37,218 bases of DNA from Lachnospiraceae bacterium (GTDB lineage Bacteria; Bacillota; Clostridia; Lachnospirales; Lachnospiraceae): the NCBI GenBank assembly GCA_014804225.1, contig JAAVAF010000052.1, forward strand, positions 1 through 37,218. Reading direction: 5' to 3'. The notes beneath the pieces were generated by a model that worked only from the letters and a program-made list of their open reading frames with translations, was not told where the DNA came from and did no database searches. Made by a program: the position numbers and the translations under genes. Of the stretch, positions 17,661-26,634 are shown in pieces (position 1 is the stretch's first letter; the number at the start of each line of letters is the position of its first letter).

Positions 17661-18114
17661 TTAAACCAATATCGGCTGTATTTTCTCGATAATAATTTCT
17701 ACTTCCTCAATGCTCTTTTTAACAACTTCTGCTATCTGCTCAGATGTATACCCTTTTTCATGCATAGTCACTATTACATCTGCTAAAGTATTATCTCTAA
17801 TTCCCTGACTCAAATTACACATTGCGCTCACATCCTCTCTTATTTTAGCATCTATCGGAATACCATACTCTATTTCTATAATTCCTAATTTTTCATCAGT
17901 GGACAATTCTGTCGACAATAACGCATTCAGTAAACGATGCAACTCATACTTCTCATCATGCGCTGGAAGATCTTTTGCTATACCTATCAACAGTCTTTAC
18001 CAAGATATGCGCCAAAATGATTTTATTTCCCAACAGGCGTTTTGCCTTTTCATCGTACTGAGCATCTTTATCAGTTGCATTTACCGCATTTTTTATTTCT
18101 GTGTACACAGCCAT
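17661..18114 (-). pseudogene. Rpn/PD-(D/E)XK nuclease-family gene with internal deletion and frameshift
   Basis: Two overlapping frames encode two ends of one protein. The first (18114 to about 17990, start MAVYTEIKNAVNATDKDAQY with a G-rich RBS) ends normally with KIILAHILVKTVD, then runs out of frame to a stop near 17956. The second picks up at LIGIAKDLPAHDEKYELHRLL and runs to 17661, ending in a helix-turn-helix-like tail (YTSEQIAEVVKKSIEEVE). In my recollection of the Lachnospiraceae nuclease-family transposases these two segments are separated by well over 150 residues including the nuclease core. The junction near 17985-17995 therefore marks a deletion that also shifted the frame. The gene is dead as a nuclease. 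It has its own terminator at 17587-17617. Confidence 0.75.
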
Positions 18115-18245
18115 ACCCCCTTTTGTGCATTTGTCAAAACGCAAAAGTCATTCCAAAAAGTGCACGACCTCAAGGTTATTATATCCCGAATTTACTGCCG
18201 AAACAACCGAAACTTCTCAAAAAATTGACATATGATTTTATCCTT

Positions 18246-18824
18246 TTACACAAGTCCCGCCTTTTTTAACCGTTTCTTTATCTGTGGTCCCACAAGCATC
18301 GCAATCACCATTTTTGCAAGATCACCGGGGATAAACGGAATGACACCTGCCATCAACGCTTCCCGGAAGGTCATACTTGCCTGATACGTAAGCCACACGG
18401 TTCCGAACAGATACAGCACTGCTGTTGCCAACACCATTCCCAAAAAACACACCGGCACCTTGTTTGTCCTATCAATCACAACCCCGCAAATCAGCGTCAT
18501 AAAGATATACCCAATCAGATATCCTCCCGTTGGTCCTAAAAGCTTCGCCGGTCCGCTTGAAAATCCCGTAAATACCGGAAGTCCGACAAGCCCGATTAAC
18601 AGATAAACGCAGCAGCTTATCGTTCCCTTTTTCATGCCGAGCACATACGGTATAAAATAAATTGCAAGCGTTCCCAGTGAAATCGGCACGGGACTTACGG
18701 GCAATGTCAGCGACATTGGTCCCATAATGCAGATAATCGCGGTCATTACGCCGATTACTGTAATCGTTTTTGTGTTTAACTTTGCTGTAGATTCTTTCTT
18801 TTTTGTTATTGTTGCTTCTGTCAT
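18246..18824 (-). CDS. bioY: Biotin transporter BioY (ECF S component)
   Basis: A 192-aa integral membrane protein with about six hydrophobic segments. It has the BioY family hallmarks: an early GPMSLTLPVSPVPISLGT stretch, VYLLIGLVGLPVFTGFSSG, and the KLLGPTGGYLIGY motif. BioY binds and imports biotin as the substrate-specific component of an energy-coupling factor transporter; the EcfA/EcfT module is not in this window. The start has AGAGGAG about 10 nt upstream. A BirA-type operator overlaps the promoter (18879-18910), which fits biotin-dependent repression. The gene stands alone, between the large surface-protein gene and a pseudogene. Confidence 0.96.
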   Translation of the reverse strand: MTEATITKKKESTAKLNTKTITVIGVMTAIICIMGPMSLTLPVSPVPISLGTLAIYFIPYVLGMKKGTISCCVYLLIGLVGLPVFTGFSSGPAKLLGPTGGYLIGYIFMTLICGVVIDRTNKVPVCFLGMVLATAVLYLFGTVWLTYQASMTFREALMAGVIPFIPGDLAKMVIAMLVGPQIKKRLKKAGLV

Positions 18825-18878
18825 TGTGTTTTACTCCTCTTCTCTTTCTGTTGTGTGACATTATGACTAGACAACTAA

Positions 18879-18910
18879 TTGTCAACCATTATTTGTTATT
18901 AAGTTTACAA
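18879..18910 (-). promoter_or_regulatory. BirA operator upstream of bioY
   Basis: TTGTCAACC (18879-18887), 15 nt, GTTTACAA (18903-18910) matches the known bacterial BirA pattern TTGTTAACC-N14/15-GGTTAACAA. On the minus strand one half contains TTGACA, which would be the -35 of bioY, so bound biotinyl-BirA should block transcription. The match to the pattern is visible; the regulation is inferred from the family. Confidence 0.78.
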
Positions 18911-18916
18911 TCATGC

Positions 18917-18956
18917 AAAGAAAATGTCAACCTATTTTTTATCATAGGTTGACATT
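18917..18956 (-). terminator. Terminator of the 2006-aa surface-protein gene
   Basis: AATGTCAACCTAT (18923-18935) and ATAGGTTGACATT (18944-18956) form a perfect 13-bp stem, followed on the minus strand by TTCTTTG. It lies 16 nt after the stop codon of the large gene and just before the bioY operator. Confidence 0.75.
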
Positions 18957-18972
18957 TATTCAAATCACTTTA

Positions 18973-21900
18973 TTATAAATGCTTTATCCGAATACTTCCA
19001 CCATTGACTTCATATGTTTCTCCCGCGCCGGTTTCTATGGTATATATGACTGACATTTTATAGCTTTTGCCGGATTGCAACATTTCGGGCTGCGTCTCTT
19101 TGACATAAAATTCCGGATTTATAATCGACATATCGTAACCAATGCGCTGCAGTGCAAAACAGCTGCTGTACGCTCCGACAAGACGCGCACCCTTTACTCT
19201 GTGGCTATCGCCAAGCTTCGTAAAGTCTGTTGTCACGCTCACAATATCATCGGTTGACGCTTTTTTTTCTGTATTTGCCCGGACGGTTCCATTGATCATC
19301 TTCACTTTCAGTGTCAAGGTTTTTAATGCTTTTTTCTCTCCGGAAGTGTTCTCTGTGTAGTACGGTGTCAGCCGATAACGGTACGTGCCCGCTTTCGCTT
19401 TTAACGCTTCGCTTCCCGTAATGCTTACCGTGACTTGATGGCCCTCGTGCACAAGCACAATTTGATTTTCCTCCATAAGCTGCTGCGATTTTTTGTCCGT
19501 GCCCTCAATCACCACGTCCGAGAGCACCGCTTCTTCGCAGTTTTTGGGCAAGAGTGTTACCACTGCTTTGTCGCTGTATGCCGTGTTAAACACGATGCTG
19601 TTCTTATCTGCAGACACGGACGGTTTTACATTTGTAATCACAGGCGTCGTCCGCTCCACGCTGCCCCCTAAAGATCCCACTTTTGTGTTTGTATTGACAG
19701 CTGTCTCTGCAGCAATCACTGCAGGCTCCGTTTTCTTAGCGTTTTTATGTACTACCTTTACTTTCAGCGGATAAACATACGACTCATCCGTATGGTACGT
19801 TGTAACTTTAAGGTTACACCGATAGGTACCCTTGGAAACGTTAGAAACAGGTCTTACAAGATATCCCTGTGCACCGTAACCGCAAATCTCAAAAGATTCT
19901 GACGGCTTCTGCGCATCATTGTCTAACAGCTCTACGCTCTTGATATACTGTCCCTCGCCCGCTGCAATTTCGATTGCTCCGTACTGTTTTGCCAAAAGTT
20001 CTTTGTCATGACTGTCTTTATAATTATACGCTGTGTTTACGGTAATCCGCTTTTTTGACACCTTAGGTGTATCGCCGCTTGCTGTCACTGTCTGCTGTGT
20101 CAAATCGGCATCACTGTCTGCTTCATTCCCCTCTTTTAGCTTATCGGCTCCATAATATACCTTTATGCTGCTCTTATCTGTATAATATGCATCGCCTGTA
20201 GAAACTACTTCAAACGTATAAGGCTCTGCACTTTCTGTCAATTTATAGACGGTCGTTTCGGGATTTTTCCATTCCCAGCCCGCACCGAGATATTCCGCAA
20301 GCGCGATTTCTTTTAATTTTAATTTCTTTTTTGTATCATTGACAACAATCTCGGATGTCTTCTTCTCAGGAACCGGCTTTACCCGGATTTGACAGGTCGC
20401 CTGTTGTCCCGCCAGTATACCGTATTCCGCAATCGGCGTCACTGTAACGGTTGCGACTCCCGCACCGACCGGATTTATGACACCTCTGTCATTTATTTCG
20501 ATTACATCGGTATTCGACGAACTCCATTGAAACCGTTGTGCATCAAAGCGCTCCGACGGAATGATTGCGCCGTTTATCTCATAGCAAATACCGTCTTTTA
20601 GGGCAATTTCATATGTGTCATCTTTCTTTATCGCCGGATATCTTGCATCCTTTGCATAAAGTCCGGTAATCTCAAAACGCTCGGGTGCTGCCGTTACACG
20701 CACGGCAACAGGAATTGCAATGCCGTCTTTTTTCAGCATAATGCCTGTTCTTCCCACGCCCATCCCTTTGATTGCACCGCCGGAAAGCTCCGCTACCGTC
20801 TGTTTATCGGACGCTGCCTCATAGTCCGTAAGCTCCGTGAGCGTGCCGTCGGGTAATACCTCGCAAAACGCGATATCGCGAGTATATCCTTTATAGAGTT
20901 CTATATTCTTTATCTCTTTTCCAAGACTTCCGTCTAATCCCTTTTCCACTGCCGCATACGATTTTACGCACACATTACACTGTGCAGAAATTTCTTCTGA
21001 ATACGCAGAAACCGCTGTGATAATCGCCTCTCCCTGAGAGATTGCGGATACGGTTCCGTCCTTATCCACAGTTGCAACGGATTCGTCGCTGCTTTTCCAC
21101 ACGATATCCTGCGATGCCGTATCGGGTAATACTTGTGCCGCTAACCTGACACTTGTGTCAGTTTGTATGTTCTGTGTCTGCGGAATGCTGATGCTTTCGG
21201 GAAGCTGTGCGCTCTTTGTGGTAAACGAATACTGCGGCTCAAGATATGCCGCCTCTCCCGCATAGCACCCGCCGATTACCGTTTCCATTACCTTAAAAGA
21301 TACGCCTGTCACCGTATAGGTTGTTTCAGGTGACAGTCCCTCAAAGCATACATCTGCTGTGTAATCGTTTGCTGACGAAAGTTCAGTCTCCTCGACAAAG
21401 GTCTGATTCGCTTGGTCAGAAGAAAGCGTGATTTCCGCTTTCAGATTTTTGATATCCTGTGCACCTGTCGCTTTGATGGTAAGCTGCTCGCGCCCTGCTG
21501 TGCTGTTTGCCTCATCAGCCGTAATTTCGAGTGATAGGTCCACACCCTTTGTGGTAATTGTGCCAAACTGCTGCATCTCTTCGTCAATCTCCGACAAAGA
21601 CGCATCATAACCGTTGTCGCTCACTGCCACAATATAATAATATTCTGTCGCGGGCTTTAAATCTTTGATAAAGGTGAGGATTCCTCCCGTGGTGCCGCTG
21701 ATTAAAAAGGACTCGTCGCTTTTCGTCCACTTATCCGAGGTACTCTCACAATAAAATACATATATGTAAGAGGTCGTGTTAATCGGATTGTTGGTCAGCG
21801 CCGCTTTTAATGAAATATACGAATAGCCGCTGTTTGCACTAACATTGGTAAGACCTCTTGCATCCGCCTGTGTCAATACTTCTCCCGAGTAGGTTCCCTG

Positions 21901-24900
21901 TAATTTGTCGGACGCCGTAGGAAATGCAATATCGCTCACACCCACCACAAATTCGTAAATGGTATCTGCATTCAAATCGTCGCTCAAATAGCTTGTAAGT
22001 TCAAAGCCGCACTCCGTCTGTCCCTTTTCCAAAAGACTGCTTCGAATATCCCAGTCCTCCTCATTCTTTTCCTTAAAGAACAGCACGGCGTATTGATTGT
22101 CAAAATCGGTTTCGCCCTCAATCGATGCCTGCACGATAAAGTTGTGCGCACCTGCGGTCAGTGATGTAACGCCCATTCGCACGCCGTCAATCTTTGCATC
22201 AAACGTGAAGGTGAAGGTGCCGTACTCGCCGCCTTTGATATCCCGGAAGGAAATCGTGTAGGTTGTTTTATCGTCAAGCGCCGCAAGCGTACGGTTTTCG
22301 GTTTTGTAACCTTTTGACTTGTAAAGGTTAAAGCTGTCGCCCCATTTTTGGTACTCGCCACCCTCTGGGCAGAGATAGGTAAAGAGCGTGATGTCGTTTG
22401 AAATATTTTCGGTTCTGCCGCCTATGCCAATGCTGTATGTAATCGCATCTGCTGTAACGCCTGTAATCTCAACACTCACTTCAGAAGTGCCTGTTGTAAC
22501 AAGCTGATAGATTGTATGGGACAATGTAGAACCGGTGTAGAGCTCCCATTTAAATCCATACTGTGTATTCGGCGACAACATCATAAAGTCTGCCGCCTGT
22601 ACGGATACCGTGTAGTCCTGTGCTGCCGTAAGATTCGTTTTTCCCGTCGCATCGGCGTACAGCTTTGTCTCGGAATTGTAGTAATAGAGCTTGACACTGT
22701 ATGCCGTGTTCTTTTGCAGCTGCGCGCTATTTAACCGATAGGAAACAATCGTATCATACGCTCCAGTATCGTCCGAAAGCTCCGGCGTTATCGCTGCTGT
22801 TCCGATTTGGAAGGTTCCTCTTTTTACCACGCCCGAGAGCCGGACTTCATATTCATACACGGCACCTTCCTGAAGATTTTTCAGTGTGCCTGTTGTTTTT
22901 CCCTTTCGAACGGACAAATTGATGACTTCATATTCACCAAGCGAATCTTTCATTCGGTATTTGAGCTTGCCGTTTACCGTTTTTAAATAGTCCTCTATTG
23001 TAATGGTGTAATCCGCCGTGTTTGACTTTGTTTTATTTTTAACAATCTGTACTTTCAGTGCACTTTCGGGGAACGGCGGCTTATCGGTCGTAATCGTTCT
23101 TGCCGTTTCCTTAAAGTGACCGGTGTAGCCGGGTTCGTTGATCCACGCCCTGACGGTATACTGCTTTGACGCTTCCAAATCGTCCACGATCGCTTTGATG
23201 ACCCACTTTTCCAGTCCCTTTGTGTCCACCTTCTCCATACCGGAAGCAACGGACTTTAGATCCTCGTCAAGCACCTCATAGCAAAGATTAAAAGACGATG
23301 GCACTTTTCCCGTGTATGAGGCGATGTCTGCTTCTATGGAAATGCTGTCGGGACCTGTCGCTTTGACTGCGTACGTCACTTTGGCAGGATACTCTTTGGT
23401 ATCAACGGTGGTATACGCTGTGACCACGCCGCTTGCATTGTAAAATTCAAAGTAATAAGTGGTGGCTGGCTCCAGACCGGAAACGCTAATCTGTCCTAAA
23501 CCGCTAATGTACTTTGACAACGATACTTCTTGTTCATATTCTCCAAGCGGTCCGTAATGAACTCTCGTCACAGGATCAACCGCTTCAACACTAATCGTAA
23601 TACTCTCATAAGTAGACGAAGTGCCTCTAAAAATGACATTCTCTCTGGACGCGCCTGTCTGCAGCTTGATTGCATTCGAATCAGACACAAGCACTGCCTC
23701 GAGTGCCTTTGTGCCGCTGTTTAAAAGATACATGGTAAAACTGTATTCCTGTGAGGAAGTCAGTCCGTTGATGCCCTTTTCCTTCTTCACATTGGGACTT
23801 ATGGTTTCCTCTGCGTATTGATATCCTACGTCACCGTTTCCGTAAACAATCTGCCAAATATAAGTTTCGTTCAAACCGGCTCCGGATTTATCGGAGAGTG
23901 TAATGTCCGTACTGACGGTGCGGCTTGCCGGCTTCCAGCCGATATTTGCCGTAATCGCCGATGTCGATGCCGTATATCCGCCGTCTGTTTCCGAAACGGA
24001 TGCAACGGATGCTTTTTTTACACCAAATTTGATACTTTTATCTGCGGCTGCGTCATCGCTTAAACAAATCGCGGGATAAACGCTCTGACCTTTTTCGAGA
24101 TACAACAGAAAATATCTTACATTGTCCCGATAGGTTCTTTGTCTTATCTGATTTTTCTTACTTGCACTGTCATAAATGGTATTTGTAACACCGTCGACGT
24201 TTGCCCCGTCGACAAAAAAGTTGTAATAACCTGCACTCGAAGCTGTGAATTTAAAAAGCTGTTCGGCTGCATTTGATGCTCGCAGCGTAATGTCTGTCGT
24301 TTGTCCGGCTTTGATGGTTTTGCTGTTTTTTTCGTCCTCGTCTTTTTCCTTATTTTTTTCTGTGTCAGTCTCCTGTTCAGACACTGCTTCAACGGATGTC
24401 GGAACAGGTGCTGTTTCCGGTTTTGTCTCTTTCTCTTTTTTAATTTCCTCAATTTTATCCGGCTCGGGTTTTTTATTGTCCTCTTCTGGCTTTTGTTCCG
24501 TCTGCGTTTCACTTGGTTTTGGCTTTTCCTCCGATTCATCCGGTTTTTGCGGTGCCTTACTTTCCTCCGGTTTTTCCTCTTTATCGGGTTCTGTAGGTTT
24601 TGGCTCGGGTTCCGGGTCTGGTTTGGGGTCCGGCTCGGGATCGGGAGTTGGTTCCGGGTCTGGTTCGGGCTCCGGGTCCGGTTTGGGGTCTGGCTCGGGA
24701 TCGGGAGTTGGTTCCGGGTCCGGCTCGGGTTCCGGGTCCGGTTTGGGCTCCGGCTCGGGTTCCGGGTCTGGTTTGGGGTCCGGCTTCGGCTCGGGTTCCG
24801 GGTCTGGCTTTGGATCCTCTTCCTTTTTATTTTCTTCTTTATCTTCTTTCTTTTCTTCCCCGTCATCATCAAACGAAATCATTTCTGCGCGTTCTGCCTT

Positions 24901-24993
24901 TATCTCGACAGATTCTTTTGCAAAGGTTGTTTGCGGTATACTTGCAGCTACCAGACAACTACACAGTAATATTACCAATCCTCTGTAAAGCAT
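18973..24993 (-). CDS. Very large secreted surface protein with acidic Pro-rich stalk and Fn3/Big_2-like repeats
   Basis: A 2006-aa exported protein. The signal peptide is about 1-25 (LVILLCSCLVAASIPQTTFA). Residues about 50-210 form a stalk of PDPEPEPKPDPKPDPEPEP type, then Glu/Lys-rich sequence. The body (about 240-1310) holds many Fn3-like repeats recognisable by LEPATTYYFEFYNASG, LSPETTYTVTGVSF and similar strands. A Big_2-like Ig domain follows (about 1270-1350; VLPDTASQDIVWKSSDESVATVDKDG), with further Ig-like domains to the C-terminus. No catalytic domain, LPXTG, S-layer-homology domain or GW repeat is seen, so how it is held at the cell is unclear. RBS AAGGGGG precedes the ATG. Adhesin or cell-wall-spanning scaffold are possible roles; neither is shown. 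Confidence 0.85.
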   Translation of the reverse strand: MLYRGLVILLCSCLVAASIPQTTFAKESVEIKAERAEMISFDDDGEEKKEDKEENKKEEDPKPDPEPEPKPDPKPDPEPEPEPKPDPEPEPDPEPTPDPEPDPKPDPEPEPDPEPTPDPEPDPKPDPEPEPKPTEPDKEEKPEESKAPQKPDESEEKPKPSETQTEQKPEEDNKKPEPDKIEEIKKEKETKPETAPVPTSVEAVSEQETDTEKNKEKDEDEKNSKTIKAGQTTDITLRASNAAEQLFKFTASSAGYYNFFVDGANVDGVTNTIYDSASKKNQIRQRTYRDNVRYFLLYLEKGQSVYPAICLSDDAAADKSIKFGVKKASVASVSETDGGYTASTSAITANIGWKPASRTVSTDITLSDKSGAGLNETYIWQIVYGNGDVGYQYAEETISPNVKKEKGINGLTSSQEYSFTMYLLNSGTKALEAVLVSDSNAIKLQTGASRENVIFRGTSSTYESITISVEAVDPVTRVHYGPLGEYEQEVSLSKYISGLGQISVSGLEPATTYYFEFYNASGVVTAYTTVDTKEYPAKVTYAVKATGPDSISIEADIASYTGKVPSSFNLCYEVLDEDLKSVASGMEKVDTKGLEKWVIKAIVDDLEASKQYTVRAWINEPGYTGHFKETARTITTDKPPFPESALKVQIVKNKTKSNTADYTITIEDYLKTVNGKLKYRMKDSLGEYEVINLSVRKGKTTGTLKNLQEGAVYEYEVRLSGVVKRGTFQIGTAAITPELSDDTGAYDTIVSYRLNSAQLQKNTAYSVKLYYYNSETKLYADATGKTNLTAAQDYTVSVQAADFMMLSPNTQYGFKWELYTGSTLSHTIYQLVTTGTSEVSVEITGVTADAITYSIGIGGRTENISNDITLFTYLCPEGGEYQKWGDSFNLYKSKGYKTENRTLAALDDKTTYTISFRDIKGGEYGTFTFTFDAKIDGVRMGVTSLTAGAHNFIVQASIEGETDFDNQYAVLFFKEKNEEDWDIRSSLLEKGQTECGFELTSYLSDDLNADTIYEFVVGVSDIAFPTASDKLQGTYSGEVLTQADARGLTNVSANSGYSYISLKAALTNNPINTTSYIYVFYCESTSDKWTKSDESFLISGTTGGILTFIKDLKPATEYYYIVAVSDNGYDASLSEIDEEMQQFGTITTKGVDLSLEITADEANSTAGREQLTIKATGAQDIKNLKAEITLSSDQANQTFVEETELSSANDYTADVCFEGLSPETTYTVTGVSFKVMETVIGGCYAGEAAYLEPQYSFTTKSAQLPESISIPQTQNIQTDTSVRLAAQVLPDTASQDIVWKSSDESVATVDKDGTVSAISQGEAIITAVSAYSEEISAQCNVCVKSYAAVEKGLDGSLGKEIKNIELYKGYTRDIAFCEVLPDGTLTELTDYEAASDKQTVAELSGGAIKGMGVGRTGIMLKKDGIAIPVAVRVTAAPERFEITGLYAKDARYPAIKKDDTYEIALKDGICYEINGAIIPSERFDAQRFQWSSSNTDVIEINDRGVINPVGAGVATVTVTPIAEYGILAGQQATCQIRVKPVPEKKTSEIVVNDTKKKLKLKEIALAEYLGAGWEWKNPETTVYKLTESAEPYTFEVVSTGDAYYTDKSSIKVYYGADKLKEGNEADSDADLTQQTVTASGDTPKVSKKRITVNTAYNYKDSHDKELLAKQYGAIEIAAGEGQYIKSVELLDNDAQKPSESFEICGYGAQGYLVRPVSNVSKGTYRCNLKVTTYHTDESYVYPLKVKVVHKNAKKTEPAVIAAETAVNTNTKVGSLGGSVERTTPVITNVKPSVSADKNSIVFNTAYSDKAVVTLLPKNCEEAVLSDVVIEGTDKKSQQLMEENQIVLVHEGHQVTVSITGSEALKAKAGTYRYRLTPYYTENTSGEKKALKTLTLKVKMINGTVRANTEKKASTDDIVSVTTDFTKLGDSHRVKGARLVGAYSSCFALQRIGYDMSIINPEFYVKETQPEMLQSGKSYKMSVIYTIETGAGETYEVNGGSIRIKHL
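21147..21160. repeat. TGACACTTGTGTCA palindrome, intragenic
   Basis: A perfect 14-bp palindrome (16 bp with the flanking C/G) inside the surface-protein gene, encoding part of TDTSV. It is identical to the palindromes at 27922 and 29641 and in the same codon phase. Confidence 0.6.
24601..24810 (-). repeat. 60-nt tandem repeats encoding the Pro/Glu/Asp/Lys stalk
   Basis: Positions 24601-24660 and 24661-24720 are near-identical 60-nt units, and 24721-24780 is a more diverged third. Each encodes about 20 residues of alternating Pro and Asp/Glu/Lys. The GC-rich repeat contrasts with the AT-rich surroundings and is likely to vary in copy number. It also leaves long antisense frames open, which are not genes. 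Confidence 0.85.
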
Positions 24994-25082
24994 TTGATTT
25001 CCCCCTTCCAGTTCTTTAATTCTATAAACAATTGCGTTGATATATCTCTATCTATTTTATATTTCAATAAGTTTTACATTTT

Positions 25083-25111
25083 ATTATAATCTTTTTTCCA
25101 GAAAATGGAAA
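25083..25111 (-). promoter_or_regulatory. Candidate promoter of the surface-protein gene
   Basis: Minus strand: TTTCCA (25106-25111), a 17-nt spacer and TATAAT (25083-25088), about 90 nt upstream of the start codon. The -10 is perfect and the -35 matches 4 of 6. Confidence 0.55.
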
Positions 25112-25150
25112 TAGATTGTGAAAATTTTGTTAAACAAAGTTTGTTTTTTC

Positions 25151-25711
25151 TTAGATTTCACAAAACGGTTTGACTTTTGGCTGGTTTGAGAGATGTTCTC
25201 CAATCATTTTTTCCATCCACACCATGTCATACCAACGGTCAAATTTATAGCCGCATGCATGAAAATGTGCAACCAACCGATAACCGCATTTTTCATGAAA
25301 CGCCACGCTGTCATTGGTCAAATGCGCGTCCTCGACATCTGTGTATGCGATACACGCATTTAAATTCAGGATTCCCTGCGCCTTTAATGCACTTTCAAGC
25401 CGTTCATACAACATTGCACCGATACCGCCGCGCCTGTTTTTTTCTTTGATATAAATCGATGTTTCGACCGACCAGTCATATGCCGCCTGTGATTTAAATC
25501 TGCCCGCATAGGTATAACCGACAATCTCGTTGTACACTTCCGCCACAAAATAGGGATATTTCTCTAAAGTATTCTCAATGCGCGCTGAAAATTCCCGAAT
25601 GGACGGAACTTCGCGTTCAAAGCTGATTGCCGTATTTTGGACATAGGAGGCGTATATTTCCAGAATCTGCGGCGCATCAGACGGCACCGCTTTTCGAATG
25701 GTAATATTCAT
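25151..25711 (-). CDS. GNAT-family N-acetyltransferase (phosphinothricin acetyltransferase-like)
   Basis: A 186-aa cytoplasmic acetyltransferase. It begins MNITIRKAVPSDAPQILEIY, continues through AVSFERE-like NTAISFEREVPS, and carries the acetyl-CoA-binding segment IYIKEKNRRGGIGAMLYERL and the late NDSVAFHEKCGYRLVAHF motif. This order is typical of the PAT/YncA-type branch of GNAT, which acetylates small amines or amino acid analogues; the real substrate is unknown. The start is uncertain: ATG at 25711 lies 11 nt after GGGAG, and ATG at 25720 only 2 nt after it. An extended -10 (25769-25777) lies upstream. It is monocistronic. Confidence 0.9.
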   Translation of the reverse strand: MNITIRKAVPSDAPQILEIYASYVQNTAISFEREVPSIREFSARIENTLEKYPYFVAEVYNEIVGYTYAGRFKSQAAYDWSVETSIYIKEKNRRGGIGAMLYERLESALKAQGILNLNACIAYTDVEDAHLTNDSVAFHEKCGYRLVAHFHACGYKFDRWYDMVWMEKMIGEHLSNQPKVKPFCEI

Positions 25712-25768
25712 GTTGTGCATTTCTCCCTTTTATCAATGAAAAAATCTGTTTTTTCTTTTGTCTGCATA

Positions 25769-25777
25769 AGTATATCA
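25769..25777 (-). promoter_or_regulatory. Extended -10 element of the acetyltransferase gene
   Basis: The minus strand reads TGATATACT about 55 nt before the start. No convincing -35 is visible, as expected for an extended -10 promoter. Confidence 0.4.
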
Positions 25778-25848
25778 TAGGAATTCTGTTTTTAAAATAC
25801 AGTCCATCCCTTTTTCGTAAACTTTTAACGTTTTTGATAACTTTAGGA

Positions 25849-25878
25849 TTGCATTTCCATAAATTGCTGTGTTATACT
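25849..25878 (+). promoter_or_regulatory. Candidate promoter of the HENEH protein gene
   Basis: TTGCAT (25849-25854), an 18-nt spacer and TATACT (25873-25878) lie about 75 nt upstream of the start at 25953. Confidence 0.5.
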
Positions 25879-25952
25879 CTATTTATATCTTATGCGTATT
25901 TTAACGCTTTCACTTTATAAATTGTACGTCGGAAAGGATAAGGTGAATCATT

Positions 25953-26477
25953 ATGACAATAGGAAGTGTTTACGGCTATCAGCCTTACAATTCAATTTAT
26001 ACAAGCCCGATTGGAACGAGTCGGCAGCCACAGGATGTGAATCCTGTTTCAGGTGTTGAGGAAGAGAAAAAGAGCGCCAATCCGGACGAAGTAAAAAAAC
26101 CGGGGCGGAAATCTTCTCCCGCAGACTGTGAAACCTGTAAAAACCGCAAGTATCAGGACGGCTCTGATGAGGGTAACGTGTCATTTAAGTCACCGTCACA
26201 TATTTCTCCTGAGTCTGCTGCCGCAAAGGTCCGCGCACATGAGAACGAACACGTGTCTAATGCGTACAAGAAAGCTGCCAAGAAAAACGGCAAGGTGATG
26301 AATGCATCGGTTTCCATTCAAACCGCGATTTGTCCTGAGTGTGGTCGTACATATGTTTCGGGTGGTCTTACAAAAACTTCAATTAAATATAAAAATGAGG
26401 ATAATCCATATACCAAAAATCAAAAAGAGCTCGACGCACTTCAACTGCGCGGCGCAAACGTAGACTATGCCGCTTAA
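25953..26477 (+). CDS. Putative metalloprotease-like protein (HENEH motif, SprA-related type)
   Basis: A 174-aa protein without signal peptide. Residues 1-55 are polar and probably disordered. A Cys pair (C59, C62 in CETCKNRKYQDGS) precedes the conserved core: SPESAAAKVRAHENEHVSNA with H96-E97-N-E-H100, an HExxH-type zinc motif. A second Cys pair follows (C127, C130 in CPECGRTYVSGG). This core resembles what I know as the putative metalloprotease CJM1_0395 / SprA-related family, in which the HExxH lies in a similar RAHE..H context; proteolytic activity is not established there. The four Cys may bind a second metal. Its own promoter (25849-25878) and terminator (26500-26534) make it monocistronic. 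Confidence 0.72.
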   Translation: MTIGSVYGYQPYNSIYTSPIGTSRQPQDVNPVSGVEEEKKSANPDEVKKPGRKSSPADCETCKNRKYQDGSDEGNVSFKSPSHISPESAAAKVRAHENEHVSNAYKKAAKKNGKVMNASVSIQTAICPECGRTYVSGGLTKTSIKYKNEDNPYTKNQKELDALQLRGANVDYAA

Positions 26478-26499
26478 TTGACCTTTTGGGAAACTTTAC

Positions 26500-26534
26500 C
26501 CCCAATTCCTTAGAGCTTGGAATTGGGGTTTTTT
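26500..26534 (+). terminator. Rho-independent terminator of the HENEH gene
   Basis: CCCCAATTCC (26500-26509) pairs with GGAATTGGGG (26519-26528) around a 9-nt loop, followed by six T. It is only 4 nt from the core of structured repeat copy C. Confidence 0.92.
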
Positions 26535-26538
26535 ATTC

Positions 26539-26612
26539 TATAGGAAAGTGCGACAGCGTAAATCATTAAATCGAGTGCGCAACGCATGTATACGTTTGCA
26601 CTCGATTTTTTT
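26539..26612 (+). repeat. Structured repeat copy C (core + one hairpin + T-run)
   Basis: The 29-nt core (26539-26567) has one mismatch to copies A and B. The middle hairpin is missing. The last hairpin has arms AATCGAGTGC (26569-26578) and GCACTCGATT (26598-26607), identical to copy B, with additional inner pairing GCAACG/CGTTTGC, then seven T. The T-run ends 10 nt before the GGAGG of the Cys-rich gene at 26635, so this copy sits where a transcription attenuator would be. Confidence 0.75.
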
Positions 26613-26634
26613 ATTAAGAATGGAGGAAAAACAT

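Noticed and set aside
24245..24988. A 247-aa plus-strand open frame rich in Gly/Ser
   Set aside because: It is antisense to the Pro/Glu/Asp/Lys stalk of the surface protein; the repeat's codon usage leaves all three antisense frames open and there is no independent RBS or promoter.
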